From UBA3478 sp046048095 (lineage in GTDB: Bacteria; Bacteroidota; Bacteroidia; Flavobacteriales; Flavobacteriaceae), in NCBI GenBank assembly GCA_046048095.1, contig JBJOGS010000044.1, forward strand, positions 1 to 13,582: a DNA stretch of 13,582 nt, given 5' to 3'. Positions 1-6,202 of this stretch are shown piece by piece. Within the stretch, counting starts at the first letter, position 1; each line of letters starts with the position of its first letter. The translations under genes were made by a program, and so were the position numbers. Below the pieces are notes generated by a model. It worked only from the letters and a program-made list of their open reading frames with translations, had not been told where the DNA came from and did no database searches.

Positions 1-138
1 TCGCAAAACATAATACTGTAGGCCGTTGAGTTGTTTTTTCCACTCCGCATCCGTTTTGTAGACCTCAAAGGTCTTTCCTTGACCCCAAACTGCGTTAGAC
101 ACGATAGCGACCATCGAGAAGAGAAGTAGTTTTTTCAT
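1..138 (-). CDS. msrB: Secreted peptide-methionine (R)-S-oxide reductase MsrB, N-terminal part only
   Basis: The first 46 codons of a gene that runs off the left edge of the window. The start is MKKLLLFSMVAIVSNAVWGQ, a signal peptide with a short basic N-terminus, a hydrophobic core and a likely cut before Q20. It is followed by FEVYKTDAEWKKQLNGLQYY and VLR, which matches the conserved beginning of the MsrB fold (the K-[ST]-[DE]-x-E-W-x-x-x-L segment). MsrB reduces methionine-R-sulfoxide in oxidised proteins; the signal peptide implies a periplasmic or envelope role. The zinc-binding CxxC pairs and the catalytic Cys lie outside the window, so activity cannot be judged. It starts 15 bases after the stop of the upstream lipoprotein gene on the same strand, so the two are probably co-transcribed. 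The family call rests on only about 27 mature residues. Confidence 0.72.
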   Translation of the reverse strand, partial: MKKLLLFSMVAIVSNAVWGQGKTFEVYKTDAEWKKQLNGLQYYVLR

Positions 139-153
139 GGCTTTTTTATAAAA

Positions 154-639
154 TTAATGAGAAAATGCGGTAAAATCAGCGTCGGTCAAATAGTCCAGAC
201 CTTCAATACTTTGAGCGTAAACCGCTGAGATTACAGCAATTTTAAAGCGCTGATTTTCAAGGTCTGCAGCCGTGGCATTTCGCAAATCATAGTTAGCTTC
301 GACAAAGAGTCTGAGGTCGGTGAACGTGTGATCAAATTGATACTGAAGTAGCCCTTGTTCAGTGATTAAACTCAAAGGAAGGGCTCGCCACACATCCTGA
401 ATACCTTTATTGCTTGAAACCGTTTCGTAAGAAAGGTAAACCAGCACAAGGTCGGCCTCGAAGACCTCGAGAGACTGTGGAAACTCGACATACACTTCAT
501 AGCCATTCGAAGCACTGAAATCGGCTTCAATTTCGATCACCTGAGAGAATAGGGCGGGCCCAGGCGGCCCTTGTGGACCCTCGGGCCCGGTGCAGCTGGC
601 CAAAATAATGGCAACAAATAGCGCGCTTAGTTTTTTCAT
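154..639 (-). CDS. Collagen-like (Gly-Pro-X) lipoprotein, function unknown
   Basis: A 161-residue predicted lipoprotein. A signal sequence ends in the lipobox L13-A14-S15-C16, so Cys16 would be lipidated and the protein anchored in the envelope. Directly after it come four Gly-Pro-X triplets at residues 18-29 (GPEGPQGPPGPA), a miniature collagen-like linker, and then a globular part of about 130 residues containing DLVLVYLSYE, DVWRALP, a Phe/Asp-rich QFDHTFTDLRLF segment and RFKIAVISA. From memory, this order (short collagen triplets, then a VLVY...WR-LP...FDxTxxD domain) recurs in small Bacteroidetes lipoproteins annotated only as collagen-like protein. It has no catalytic motif I recognise. 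It is the first gene of a unit with msrB 15 bases downstream, so the pair may serve envelope stress, but that is inference. The collagen-coding patch (about 545-590) is richer in G and C than its surroundings, as Gly-Pro codons require. Confidence 0.75.
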   Translation of the reverse strand: MKKLSALFVAIILASCTGPEGPQGPPGPALFSQVIEIEADFSASNGYEVYVEFPQSLEVFEADLVLVYLSYETVSSNKGIQDVWRALPLSLITEQGLLQYQFDHTFTDLRLFVEANYDLRNATAADLENQRFKIAVISAVYAQSIEGLDYLTDADFTAFSH

Positions 640-671
640 GAGTTTTTATTTCATTCTTTTCAAAAAGTGGG

Positions 672-679
672 CCAAAATA
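672..679 (-). promoter_or_regulatory. Possible -7 box for the lipoprotein-msrB unit
   Basis: Read on the minus strand this is TATTTTGG, one mismatch from the Bacteroidetes -7 consensus TAnnTTTG, and it ends 32 bases before the lipoprotein ATG. A TTG further upstream is about 24 bases away, longer than the usual 17-23. Weak call based on position and partial match. Confidence 0.3.
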
Positions 680-727
680 CAGTTGAGGTATTATTTGTAT
701 TTTCAATCGCACTAATACCTACATGAC

Positions 728-2059
728 ATGGCAGATTTCATTTTTGAGAAGGGCTCTAAAAAGGTTTTAAACGCCTGGGCCTTCTATGATTGGGCGAATT
801 CGGTCTATAGTTTGGTGATTTCTTCTGCGGTGTTTCCTATTTTTTACGGTGCGCTTTTTCGTCTGGCCGAGGTAGAGCAGATAGCGGTGTTTGGTAGAAT
901 GATTGAGCGGGGGCCGCTGATCAGTTATTTGAGTTCAGCGGCATTTATAGCCATCGCTTTGGCTACGCCTTTAATTTCAGGGGTCGCTGACTTTATAGGC
1001 AATAAGAAAGTGTTTCTAAAATTTTTCTGTTACCTCGGGGCTTTTTCATGCATTGGGCTTTACTGGTTTTCTCTCGAGCACATCTACTTGAGTTTACTGT
1101 GTTACTTTTTTGGTCTCGTCGGATCGTGGCTCAGCATTGCCATTTACAACTCGTATTTGCCTGATATCGCCTACAAAGAGCAACAAGACCGTGTGAGTGC
1201 GAGAGGGTTCTCGATGGGATATGTGGGTAGTGTCCTTTTATTGCTGATTAATCTGGCCATGGTGATGCGTCCAGAGTGGTTTGGTATTCAGGGCACTGAA
1301 GATGGTCCGGCCGAAGTAATGGCCATGAGGATTTCATTTGTGACAGTTGGGATTTGGTGGATACTATTTAGTCAATACACCTTTAAGCACCTGCCCAGAG
1401 GAAACAAAAAAAATGGAAATCGCAAGCAGCTCATTTTAGGCGGGTTTAATGAATTAAAAATGGTGCAAACTGCCATCGCCTCGCAGTTTTTTTTGCGAAA
1501 GTATTTATGGGCATTTTTTGTTTACAGTATGGCGGTTCAAACTATCCTGCTTATAGCGGCCTATTTCGGAGAGCAAGAGATTGACTGGGGTTCAGACAAT
1601 CAGCGTACTATCGGCTTAATAGTCAGTATCCTGCTCATTCAAATCGTGGCTATGTTGGGCGCGTTTATTACTGGAAGGCTCGCTGAGCGAATGAATAATA
1701 TCAGCTTGCTTGTCGTCATTAACGCGATATGGCTCTTGTTATGTGTGTACGCCTATTTTGTGAAGACCCCGACCGATTTTTATATGGCTGCAGGATGGGT
1801 TGGTTTAGTCATGGGAAGCATTCAGACACTTTCACGGTCTACTTATGCGCAAAATCTGCCAGACACAAAAGATACCACCTCGTATTTTAGTTTTTACGAG
1901 GTGGCTGAAAAAGTGGGTATTGTGATTGGCACCTTTATTTTTGGTTATATCGCCCAATCGACCGGTAGCATGCGTGGCGCTGCGCTGTTTTTAGGAATCT
2001 TTTTTCTTGCCGGGGCAGTGATGCTTGCTCGCTTGAAAAAGTATGTCTTGGTACCTTGA
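728..2059 (+). CDS. MFS transporter, UMF1 / Atg22-like family
   Basis: A 443-residue polytopic inner-membrane protein of the usual length for bacterial UMF1 transporters. The N-terminus carries the family hallmark WAFYDWANSVYS at residues 17-28, followed by a first membrane segment. The first cytoplasmic loop has SGVADFIGNKK (84-94), the UMF1 version of the MFS loop 2-3 motif. Further on are NSYLPDIA (141-148) and DRVSARGFSMGYVGS (154-168), both typical of the family. Long hydrophobic stretches alternate through the protein, consistent with about 12 membrane helices, with a basic central loop around residues 220-235. The substrate cannot be read from the sequence; yeast Atg22 exports vacuolar amino acids, but bacterial members are mostly uncharacterised. 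The gene is divergent from the lipoprotein gene (88 bases between starts) and convergent with the GIN-domain gene (7 bases between stops). It has no operon partner, and I see no convincing promoter or terminator. Confidence 0.88.
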   Translation: MADFIFEKGSKKVLNAWAFYDWANSVYSLVISSAVFPIFYGALFRLAEVEQIAVFGRMIERGPLISYLSSAAFIAIALATPLISGVADFIGNKKVFLKFFCYLGAFSCIGLYWFSLEHIYLSLLCYFFGLVGSWLSIAIYNSYLPDIAYKEQQDRVSARGFSMGYVGSVLLLLINLAMVMRPEWFGIQGTEDGPAEVMAMRISFVTVGIWWILFSQYTFKHLPRGNKKNGNRKQLILGGFNELKMVQTAIASQFFLRKYLWAFFVYSMAVQTILLIAAYFGEQEIDWGSDNQRTIGLIVSILLIQIVAMLGAFITGRLAERMNNISLLVVINAIWLLLCVYAYFVKTPTDFYMAAGWVGLVMGSIQTLSRSTYAQNLPDTKDTTSYFSFYEVAEKVGIVIGTFIFGYIAQSTGSMRGAALFLGIFFLAGAVMLARLKKYVLVP

Positions 2060-2066
2060 GATAGGT

Positions 2067-2777
2067 TTAGTTTTTCGAGCGGATCCGTCCAGATCCGGCT
2101 ACACTTTTATCTACCTTATTGGGGTTTCCCGAATAGGTAAGATTACCTGATCCTGCGATTGAGGCGGATAGTCTCTCGCTGACGTGAATACGTCCGTTTC
2201 CAGAACCAGCGATCTTTGCTTCTACCACTTTAGCTGTAAGAGCTTCGGCGTGTATATTTCCAGACCCGGCGATTTGTAAAGTCAACGTGTCGCAACTTCC
2301 GGTGAGCTCTAGATCGCCTGATCCTGATACCGAGGCATGAACGGAATGGGCGTTCTGAATGTCGCTTTCGATTGATCCAGATCCAGAGACGACCACCTTT
2401 AAGTCATGAGCTGCTTGAATAGCACCACTTAGATTGCCTGACCCCGACAGGTAGATACCTTTAAAAGCGGTAGAGGGCACGGTTACAGTCACTCGTTCAC
2501 TTCCCTTTCCGAAGTTCATCCAATAGCTGCTCTTTTTCTTTTCAATTCGAAGTTTCTGATTGCGCAAGGTGACTGAAACCTCGTCGATGGCGTCCTTCGG
2601 ACCTTCTAAGCGCAGTGATCCTGATAATTCTTCACTAATGATGACCTTAAAGTCTCCGCCGACCATCAGTTCATCATAGGCGTCTAAATCGATATTTTTT
2701 TGTTCTTGAGCAGCGCTCATTTGAGTTAGAGCTAACAGAAATGCTGAAACAGCGGTAAAAAGAAAAGAGGTTTTCAT
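2067..2777 (-). CDS. Secreted GIN-domain (DUF2807) protein, putative adhesin head
   Basis: A 236-residue exported protein. The signal peptide is residues 1-23 (hydrophobic core FLFTAVSAFLLAL, ending SAAQ). The mature part begins with the typical GIN-domain entry YDELMVGGDFKVIISE (34-49) and continues as a repetitive beta-rich region in which Gly-Ser-Gly turns recur every 18-20 residues: residues 112, 132, 152, 171, 191, 209 and 228. That spacing fits a right-handed beta-helix with one turn per coil, as described for this family. Proteins of this kind are common in Bacteroidetes and carry the label putative auto-transporter adhesin head GIN domain; most have no tested function. There is no lipobox and no type IX sorting domain; the protein ends AGSGRIRSKN, so it is probably periplasmic or released. 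It is monocistronic in this window, convergent with the MFS gene and divergent from lon. Confidence 0.87.
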   Translation of the reverse strand: MKTSFLFTAVSAFLLALTQMSAAQEQKNIDLDAYDELMVGGDFKVIISEELSGSLRLEGPKDAIDEVSVTLRNQKLRIEKKKSSYWMNFGKGSERVTVTVPSTAFKGIYLSGSGNLSGAIQAAHDLKVVVSGSGSIESDIQNAHSVHASVSGSGDLELTGSCDTLTLQIAGSGNIHAEALTAKVVEAKIAGSGNGRIHVSERLSASIAGSGNLTYSGNPNKVDKSVAGSGRIRSKN

Positions 2778-2831
2778 TCGAATGATTTTTTATTTAAGAC
2801 GCTAAACGTTTCTAAATGTTACAAAAACATC

Positions 2832-2858
2832 TTGGCACATTAATTGAATCTATATTTG
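2832..2858 (+). promoter_or_regulatory. Promoter for lon (TTG-N16-TATATTTG)
   Basis: A perfect Bacteroidetes -7 box, TATATTTG, lies at 2851-2858 with a TTG at 2832-2834, 16 bases apart (slightly short of the usual 17-23). Transcription would start near 2864-2866, giving a leader of roughly 65 bases before the lon ATG at 2930. The box is followed by CGCCCC, resembling the GC-containing start region after the other two strong boxes in this window. No CIRCE element or other heat-shock operator is visible. Confidence 0.72.
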
Positions 2859-2880
2859 CGCCCCTTAAAAATAAGCACTT

Positions 2881-2928
2881 AGCATGCTTTTGGCATCAGC
2901 TTGGGTGACAAAATGACGTAAATGACGC
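2881..2928 (+). promoter_or_regulatory. lon 5' leader: small hairpin and tandem mini-ORFs
   Basis: The leader can form a small hairpin (2881-2901: AGC-ATGC, loop TTTTG, GCAT, bulge CA, GCT). It then carries a 9-base tandem near-repeat, AAATGACGT at 2911-2919 and AAATGACGC at 2920-2928, ending one base before the lon start. Each copy holds an ATG: Met-Thr-stop at 2913-2921 and Met-Thr-Leu-stop at 2922-2933, the last stop overlapping the lon ATG in an ATGA arrangement. Whether these are translated is not known. Confidence 0.35.
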
Positions 2929-2929
2929 T

Positions 2930-5380
2930 ATGAACTCAAAGATATACTTAGGATTTGACAATTTGTCGGCTCAATCTATAGAAGATGATGCTGAGCTCAT
3001 TCCGTTGCTCTCTCCAGAGGATGAAGAGGAGATGGACCGCGAAGATGTGCCCGAAACCCTCTCATTATTACCGCTTCGAAATACCGTGTTGTTTCCGGGT
3101 GTAGTCATTCCGATTACTGCAGGTCGCGACACTTCTATAGCGCTGATTAAGGCTGCAAATCAAGGAAGTAAAACGATAGGTGTGGTCGCACAACGCGATG
3201 CCACAGTGGAGTCTCCTACGATAGATGATGTGTATGAGATAGGGACGGTAGCCCGAATATTGAGAGTGCTGCAAATGCCTGACGGAAACACAACTATTAT
3301 CATTCAGGGTAAAAAGCGCTTTAAAATCAATACGGTCGTTCAAGAGAAGCCCTATATGATCGCGGCGGTGACCGAGCTCAAAGAAAAAAAGCCTGCACCG
3401 AGCAATCGTGAATTTGAAGCGATTGTAGAAGGAATTAAAGAAATTGCCCTCAAGATTATTAAAATCAATCCTAATCTCCCTTCTGAGGCGTCATTTGCTA
3501 TTCAAAATATTCAAAGTGGCTCGTTCTTAATCAACTTTGTTTCTTCTAACCTCAATCTGAGGGTCGCTGAAAAGCAAGAGCTTCTGGCTTTCAGTAATTT
3601 GAAAGATCGGGCGCTTAAAACGTTGCAGTTCATGAATGTCGAGCTTCAGCGCTTAGAGCTCAAAAACGATATTCAATCTAAAGTGCGTTCAGACCTTGAT
3701 CAGCAGCAACGAGAGTATTTTCTGCACCAGCAGATGAAGACCATTCAAGAAGAATTGGGTGGTGCCTCTCACGAAGAAGAGATTGAAGAGATGCGGCAGC
3801 TCGCTACCAAGAAACATTGGAACGAGCAGACTTCGAAGCTATTTGATCGCGAATTAGCAAAACTTCAACGGATGAATCCTCAAGTGGCCGAGTATGCGAT
3901 TCAGCGCAATTATCTCGAGCTTTTTCTCGAGTTACCGTGGAATGAGATGGCCATAGATCGCATCGATATGGAGAAGGCTAGAAAGATCCTCGACCGAGAT
4001 CATCATGGGTTAAGCGAGGTGAAAAAACGCATTCTTGAACACCTGGCTGTTCTTAAACTCAAAGGGGATATGAAATCTCCCATTCTTTGCTTGTACGGCC
4101 CCCCCGGAGTAGGAAAAACTTCTTTAGGAAAGTCTATTGCCGAGGCGATGGGTAGACCTTATGTGCGCATGTCTCTTGGAGGGCTAAGAGATGAAGCTGA
4201 AATTCGTGGGCACCGTAAAACATATATAGGGGCCATGCCTGGACGCATTATTCAGAACATAAAGAAGGCGGGTGTTTCGAATCCGGTCTTTGTTCTCGAT
4301 GAAATCGACAAGTTGGCGCATGGGGTTCAAGGAGATCCTTCATCGGCGTTGCTCGAGGTGCTCGATCCCGAGCAGAACGATTCGTTTTATGACAATTTTT
4401 TAGAGGCCGGTTATGACCTCTCTAAGGTACTGTTCATCGCTACAGCAAATACCATCGGCGACATACCAGTAGCATTGCGTGACCGGATGGAGCTAATCGA
4501 GGTGAACGGCTATGCCCTCGAAGAAAAGACTGAGATTGCCATGAAGCATTTATTGCCAAAGCAATTGAGTGAGCACGGATTAAAAAAGGGCGATATCAAG
4601 CTGAGCAAGAAACTCTTTGAAAAAATTATTGCACAGTACACGAGAGAGTCTGGGGTGCGAAATTTGCAAAAGCAATTGGCCAAAATCGCTCGTAGCGTAG
4701 CCATTAAAAAGGCATCCGATGAGGTCTATGCAAAAAACTTCGATGAAGAGGCCATAGAACGTGCGCTTGGAAGCCCTCGTTTTACTGCAGACCAGTACGA
4801 GGGCAATGAGGTAGCTGGAGTGGTTACGGGCCTAGCCTGGACTGCTGTGGGGGGTACCATACTTTACATTGAATCGAGTCTCTCTAAGGGTAAAGGGGGG
4901 CTTTCTATCACCGGAAACCTCGGTAATGTCATGAAAGAATCAGCCACCATTGCACTTCAATACCTCAAGGCTAATCATGAGCTATTTGGTATTGCTCCAG
5001 ACCTTTTTGATCAATACCATATTCACGTGCATGTACCCGAAGGAGCCACACCAAAAGACGGACCTTCAGCTGGAGTCACCCTGCTGACCTCTCTAGTCTC
5101 TTTATTTACTCAGCGCAAAGTGCGAAATAAACTGGCAATGACCGGTGAGATTACCTTGCGAGGTAAGGTGTTACCTGTGGGTGGTATTAAAGAGAAAATT
5201 CTGGCTGCCAAGAGGGCACGAATTACGGATATTCTGTTGTGTCGTGAAAATGAGAAAGATGTCAATGAGATTGAAGCACATTACCTCAAGGGACTAAAGT
5301 TTCATTATGTAAGTACGATGAGCGAGGTCATTGAGTTCGCTCTTCTAAAGCAAAAAGTGAGCGGAGCCAAAAAACTTTAA
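2930..5380 (+). CDS. lon: ATP-dependent protease Lon (endopeptidase La)
   Basis: An 816-residue cytoplasmic AAA+ protease that unfolds and degrades damaged and regulatory proteins as a hexamer. Order of parts: an acidic N-terminal extension (about 1-40, with SPEDEEEMDRED); the LON substrate-binding domain beginning LSLLPLRNTVLFPGV (about 44-58) and running to about 235; a helical linker; the ATPase module with Walker A GPPGVGKT (390-397, K396) and Walker B VFVLDEIDK (D457, E458); and the C-terminal protease domain with the Ser-Lys dyad, S713 in PKDGPSAG and K756 in GGIKEKILAAK. The 43-residue spacing of S713 and K756 equals that of the E. coli pair S679/K722. Everything needed for activity is present. 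The ATG at 2930 agrees with the promoter and leader upstream. The stop is 9 bases from the start of cmk, so the two are probably co-transcribed; no terminator separates them. Confidence 0.97.
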   Translation: MNSKIYLGFDNLSAQSIEDDAELIPLLSPEDEEEMDREDVPETLSLLPLRNTVLFPGVVIPITAGRDTSIALIKAANQGSKTIGVVAQRDATVESPTIDDVYEIGTVARILRVLQMPDGNTTIIIQGKKRFKINTVVQEKPYMIAAVTELKEKKPAPSNREFEAIVEGIKEIALKIIKINPNLPSEASFAIQNIQSGSFLINFVSSNLNLRVAEKQELLAFSNLKDRALKTLQFMNVELQRLELKNDIQSKVRSDLDQQQREYFLHQQMKTIQEELGGASHEEEIEEMRQLATKKHWNEQTSKLFDRELAKLQRMNPQVAEYAIQRNYLELFLELPWNEMAIDRIDMEKARKILDRDHHGLSEVKKRILEHLAVLKLKGDMKSPILCLYGPPGVGKTSLGKSIAEAMGRPYVRMSLGGLRDEAEIRGHRKTYIGAMPGRIIQNIKKAGVSNPVFVLDEIDKLAHGVQGDPSSALLEVLDPEQNDSFYDNFLEAGYDLSKVLFIATANTIGDIPVALRDRMELIEVNGYALEEKTEIAMKHLLPKQLSEHGLKKGDIKLSKKLFEKIIAQYTRESGVRNLQKQLAKIARSVAIKKASDEVYAKNFDEEAIERALGSPRFTADQYEGNEVAGVVTGLAWTAVGGTILYIESSLSKGKGGLSITGNLGNVMKESATIALQYLKANHELFGIAPDLFDQYHIHVHVPEGATPKDGPSAGVTLLTSLVSLFTQRKVRNKLAMTGEITLRGKVLPVGGIKEKILAAKRARITDILLCRENEKDVNEIEAHYLKGLKFHYVSTMSEVIEFALLKQKVSGAKKL

Positions 5381-5389
5381 ATTCGACTT

Positions 5390-6049
5390 GTGTCTAAAGC
5401 GATTCAAATTGCCATTGACGGCTATTCTTCTACCGGCAAATCTACTCTTGCCAAGGCGCTCGCAAAGGCCTTAGGGTTTCTCTATGTCGACTCTGGAGCC
5501 ATGTATAGGGCAGTGACCCTTCACCTCATACGACAGCGCATCGCTTTGACTGATGTCGCTTCGGTATTAGACTCTATTTCAATTGAGTTCGATGCAGCGC
5601 ATCGCATTTGTCTAAATGGAGAGGTGGTTGAAGAAGAGATACGTCAAATGCAGGTGAGTCAGTTAGTAAGTCAGGTAGCTAAGATTTCTGAAGTTCGCAA
5701 GAAGCTTGTCGAACAACAACAGCAATTTACCCAGTCTGTAGTCATGGATGGCCGAGATATCGGAACCGTGGTCTTTCCGTCTGCCGATTTAAAACTCTTT
5801 ATGACCGCTAGCCCAGAAGTGAGGGCTCAAAGACGTTATGATGAACTAAAGCAGCAAGACAGCCAACTCACCCTTGAAGAAGTGCAGGCTAACCTTCAAA
5901 TGCGCGACTATGAAGACGAGCATCGCGAGGTCGATCCATTAAAAATGGCTGAAGATGCTTACCTACTTGACAATTCGCACCTTTCTCAAGGACAGCAGTT
6001 GCAATGGGTACTCGATCTACTTCACAAGAAATTGGGTATAACTGCCTGA
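5390..6049 (+). CDS. cmk: Cytidylate kinase (CMP/dCMP kinase)
   Basis: A 219-residue cytoplasmic kinase that phosphorylates CMP and dCMP with ATP in pyrimidine nucleotide salvage and supply. Visible motifs: P-loop GYSSTGKST (11-19); the NMP-binding segment DSGAMYR (34-40); the CMP kinase signature GRDIGTVVFP (121-130); the arginine-rich lid RAQRRYDEL (145-153); and MRDYEDEHREVDPL (171-184), where R172 and D173 are typical cytosine-contacting positions. Length is normal. The start is GTG at 5390, the first in-frame start that leaves the P-loop at its usual distance from the N-terminus, with no in-frame ATG nearby. The gene follows lon by 9 bases and precedes rpsA by 153 bases; cmk beside rpsA is an old and widespread bacterial arrangement, but here rpsA has its own promoter. 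Confidence 0.95.
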   Translation: MSKAIQIAIDGYSSTGKSTLAKALAKALGFLYVDSGAMYRAVTLHLIRQRIALTDVASVLDSISIEFDAAHRICLNGEVVEEEIRQMQVSQLVSQVAKISEVRKKLVEQQQQFTQSVVMDGRDIGTVVFPSADLKLFMTASPEVRAQRRYDELKQQDSQLTLEEVQANLQMRDYEDEHREVDPLKMAEDAYLLDNSHLSQGQQLQWVLDLLHKKLGITA

Positions 6050-6054
6050 TTTTC

Positions 6055-6085
6055 TTTGCATACCCAGCTTTTCTGCGTAATTTTG
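6055..6085 (+). promoter_or_regulatory. Strong Bacteroidetes-type promoter for rpsA
   Basis: TTTG at 6055-6058, a 19-base spacer, and TAATTTTG at 6078-6085: an exact match to the published Bacteroidetes consensus TTTG-N19-TAnnTTTG for the primary sigma factor. It begins 6 bases after the cmk stop. Transcription is expected to start around 6090-6093, leaving a leader of about 110 bases before the rpsA ATG at 6203. Confidence 0.82.
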
Positions 6086-6088
6086 CAG

Positions 6089-6135
6089 GCCTTTTTAAGC
6101 TACTAGAATGAAGGTAAAAAGGCGTTTTTATTTTT
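6089..6135 (+). terminator. Possible weak terminator or attenuator between cmk and rpsA
   Basis: GCCTTTTTA (6089-6097) and TAAAAAGGC (6115-6123) form a perfect 9-base inverted repeat around a 17-base loop, followed by the T-rich run GTTTTTATTTTT (6124-6135). The stem is AT-rich with only three G-C pairs, so it is a weak terminator at best. It could stop read-through from lon-cmk; because the rpsA start site should fall at or just inside its left arm, transcripts begun at the rpsA promoter may lack the full stem. Confidence 0.4.
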
Positions 6136-6181
6136 AATCTCTTCTAGGTCAATTAGTTAACCTTCATTATGAGGCCTAGAA
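6107..6181 (+). promoter_or_regulatory. Structured 5' leader of rpsA
   Basis: Two further inverted repeats lie in the leader. AATGAAGGT (6107-6115) pairs perfectly with ACCTTCATT (6160-6168). TTCTAGGTC (6142-6150) pairs with GGCCTAGAA (6173-6181) over nine positions, one of them G-U. The right arm of the first lies in the loop of the second, and its left arm lies in the loop of the 6089-6123 stem, so the helices cross: either pseudoknots or alternative folds. The last helix ends 21 bases before the ATG. S1 represses its own translation in E. coli, so an autoregulatory element here is a reasonable inference, not shown. Confidence 0.45.
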
Positions 6182-6202
6182 TACAAAGTTAGACCCTATA
6201 TT

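Noticed and set aside
527..712. Alternate minus-strand frame across the lipoprotein start.
   Set aside because: It shares the reverse strand with the lipoprotein gene but in another frame; it has no signal sequence or family features, while the lipobox frame does.
1875..1904. Perfect 10-base inverted repeat CCACCTCGTA / TACGAGGTGG with a T-rich 10-base loop inside the MFS gene.
   Set aside because: It lies in a conserved protein segment (TTSYFSFYEVAEK), has no following T-run, and one such repeat in 13.6 kb is not surprising by a rough estimate; codon constraint explains it.
2078..2100. Hairpin AGCGGATC / GATCCGGCT just inside the 3' end of the GIN gene, a possible terminator for the MFS transcript.
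   Set aside because: One base is bulged, the downstream run is broken (ACACTTTT), and the sequence is part of the repeated Gly-Ser-Gly coding words; too weak to call.
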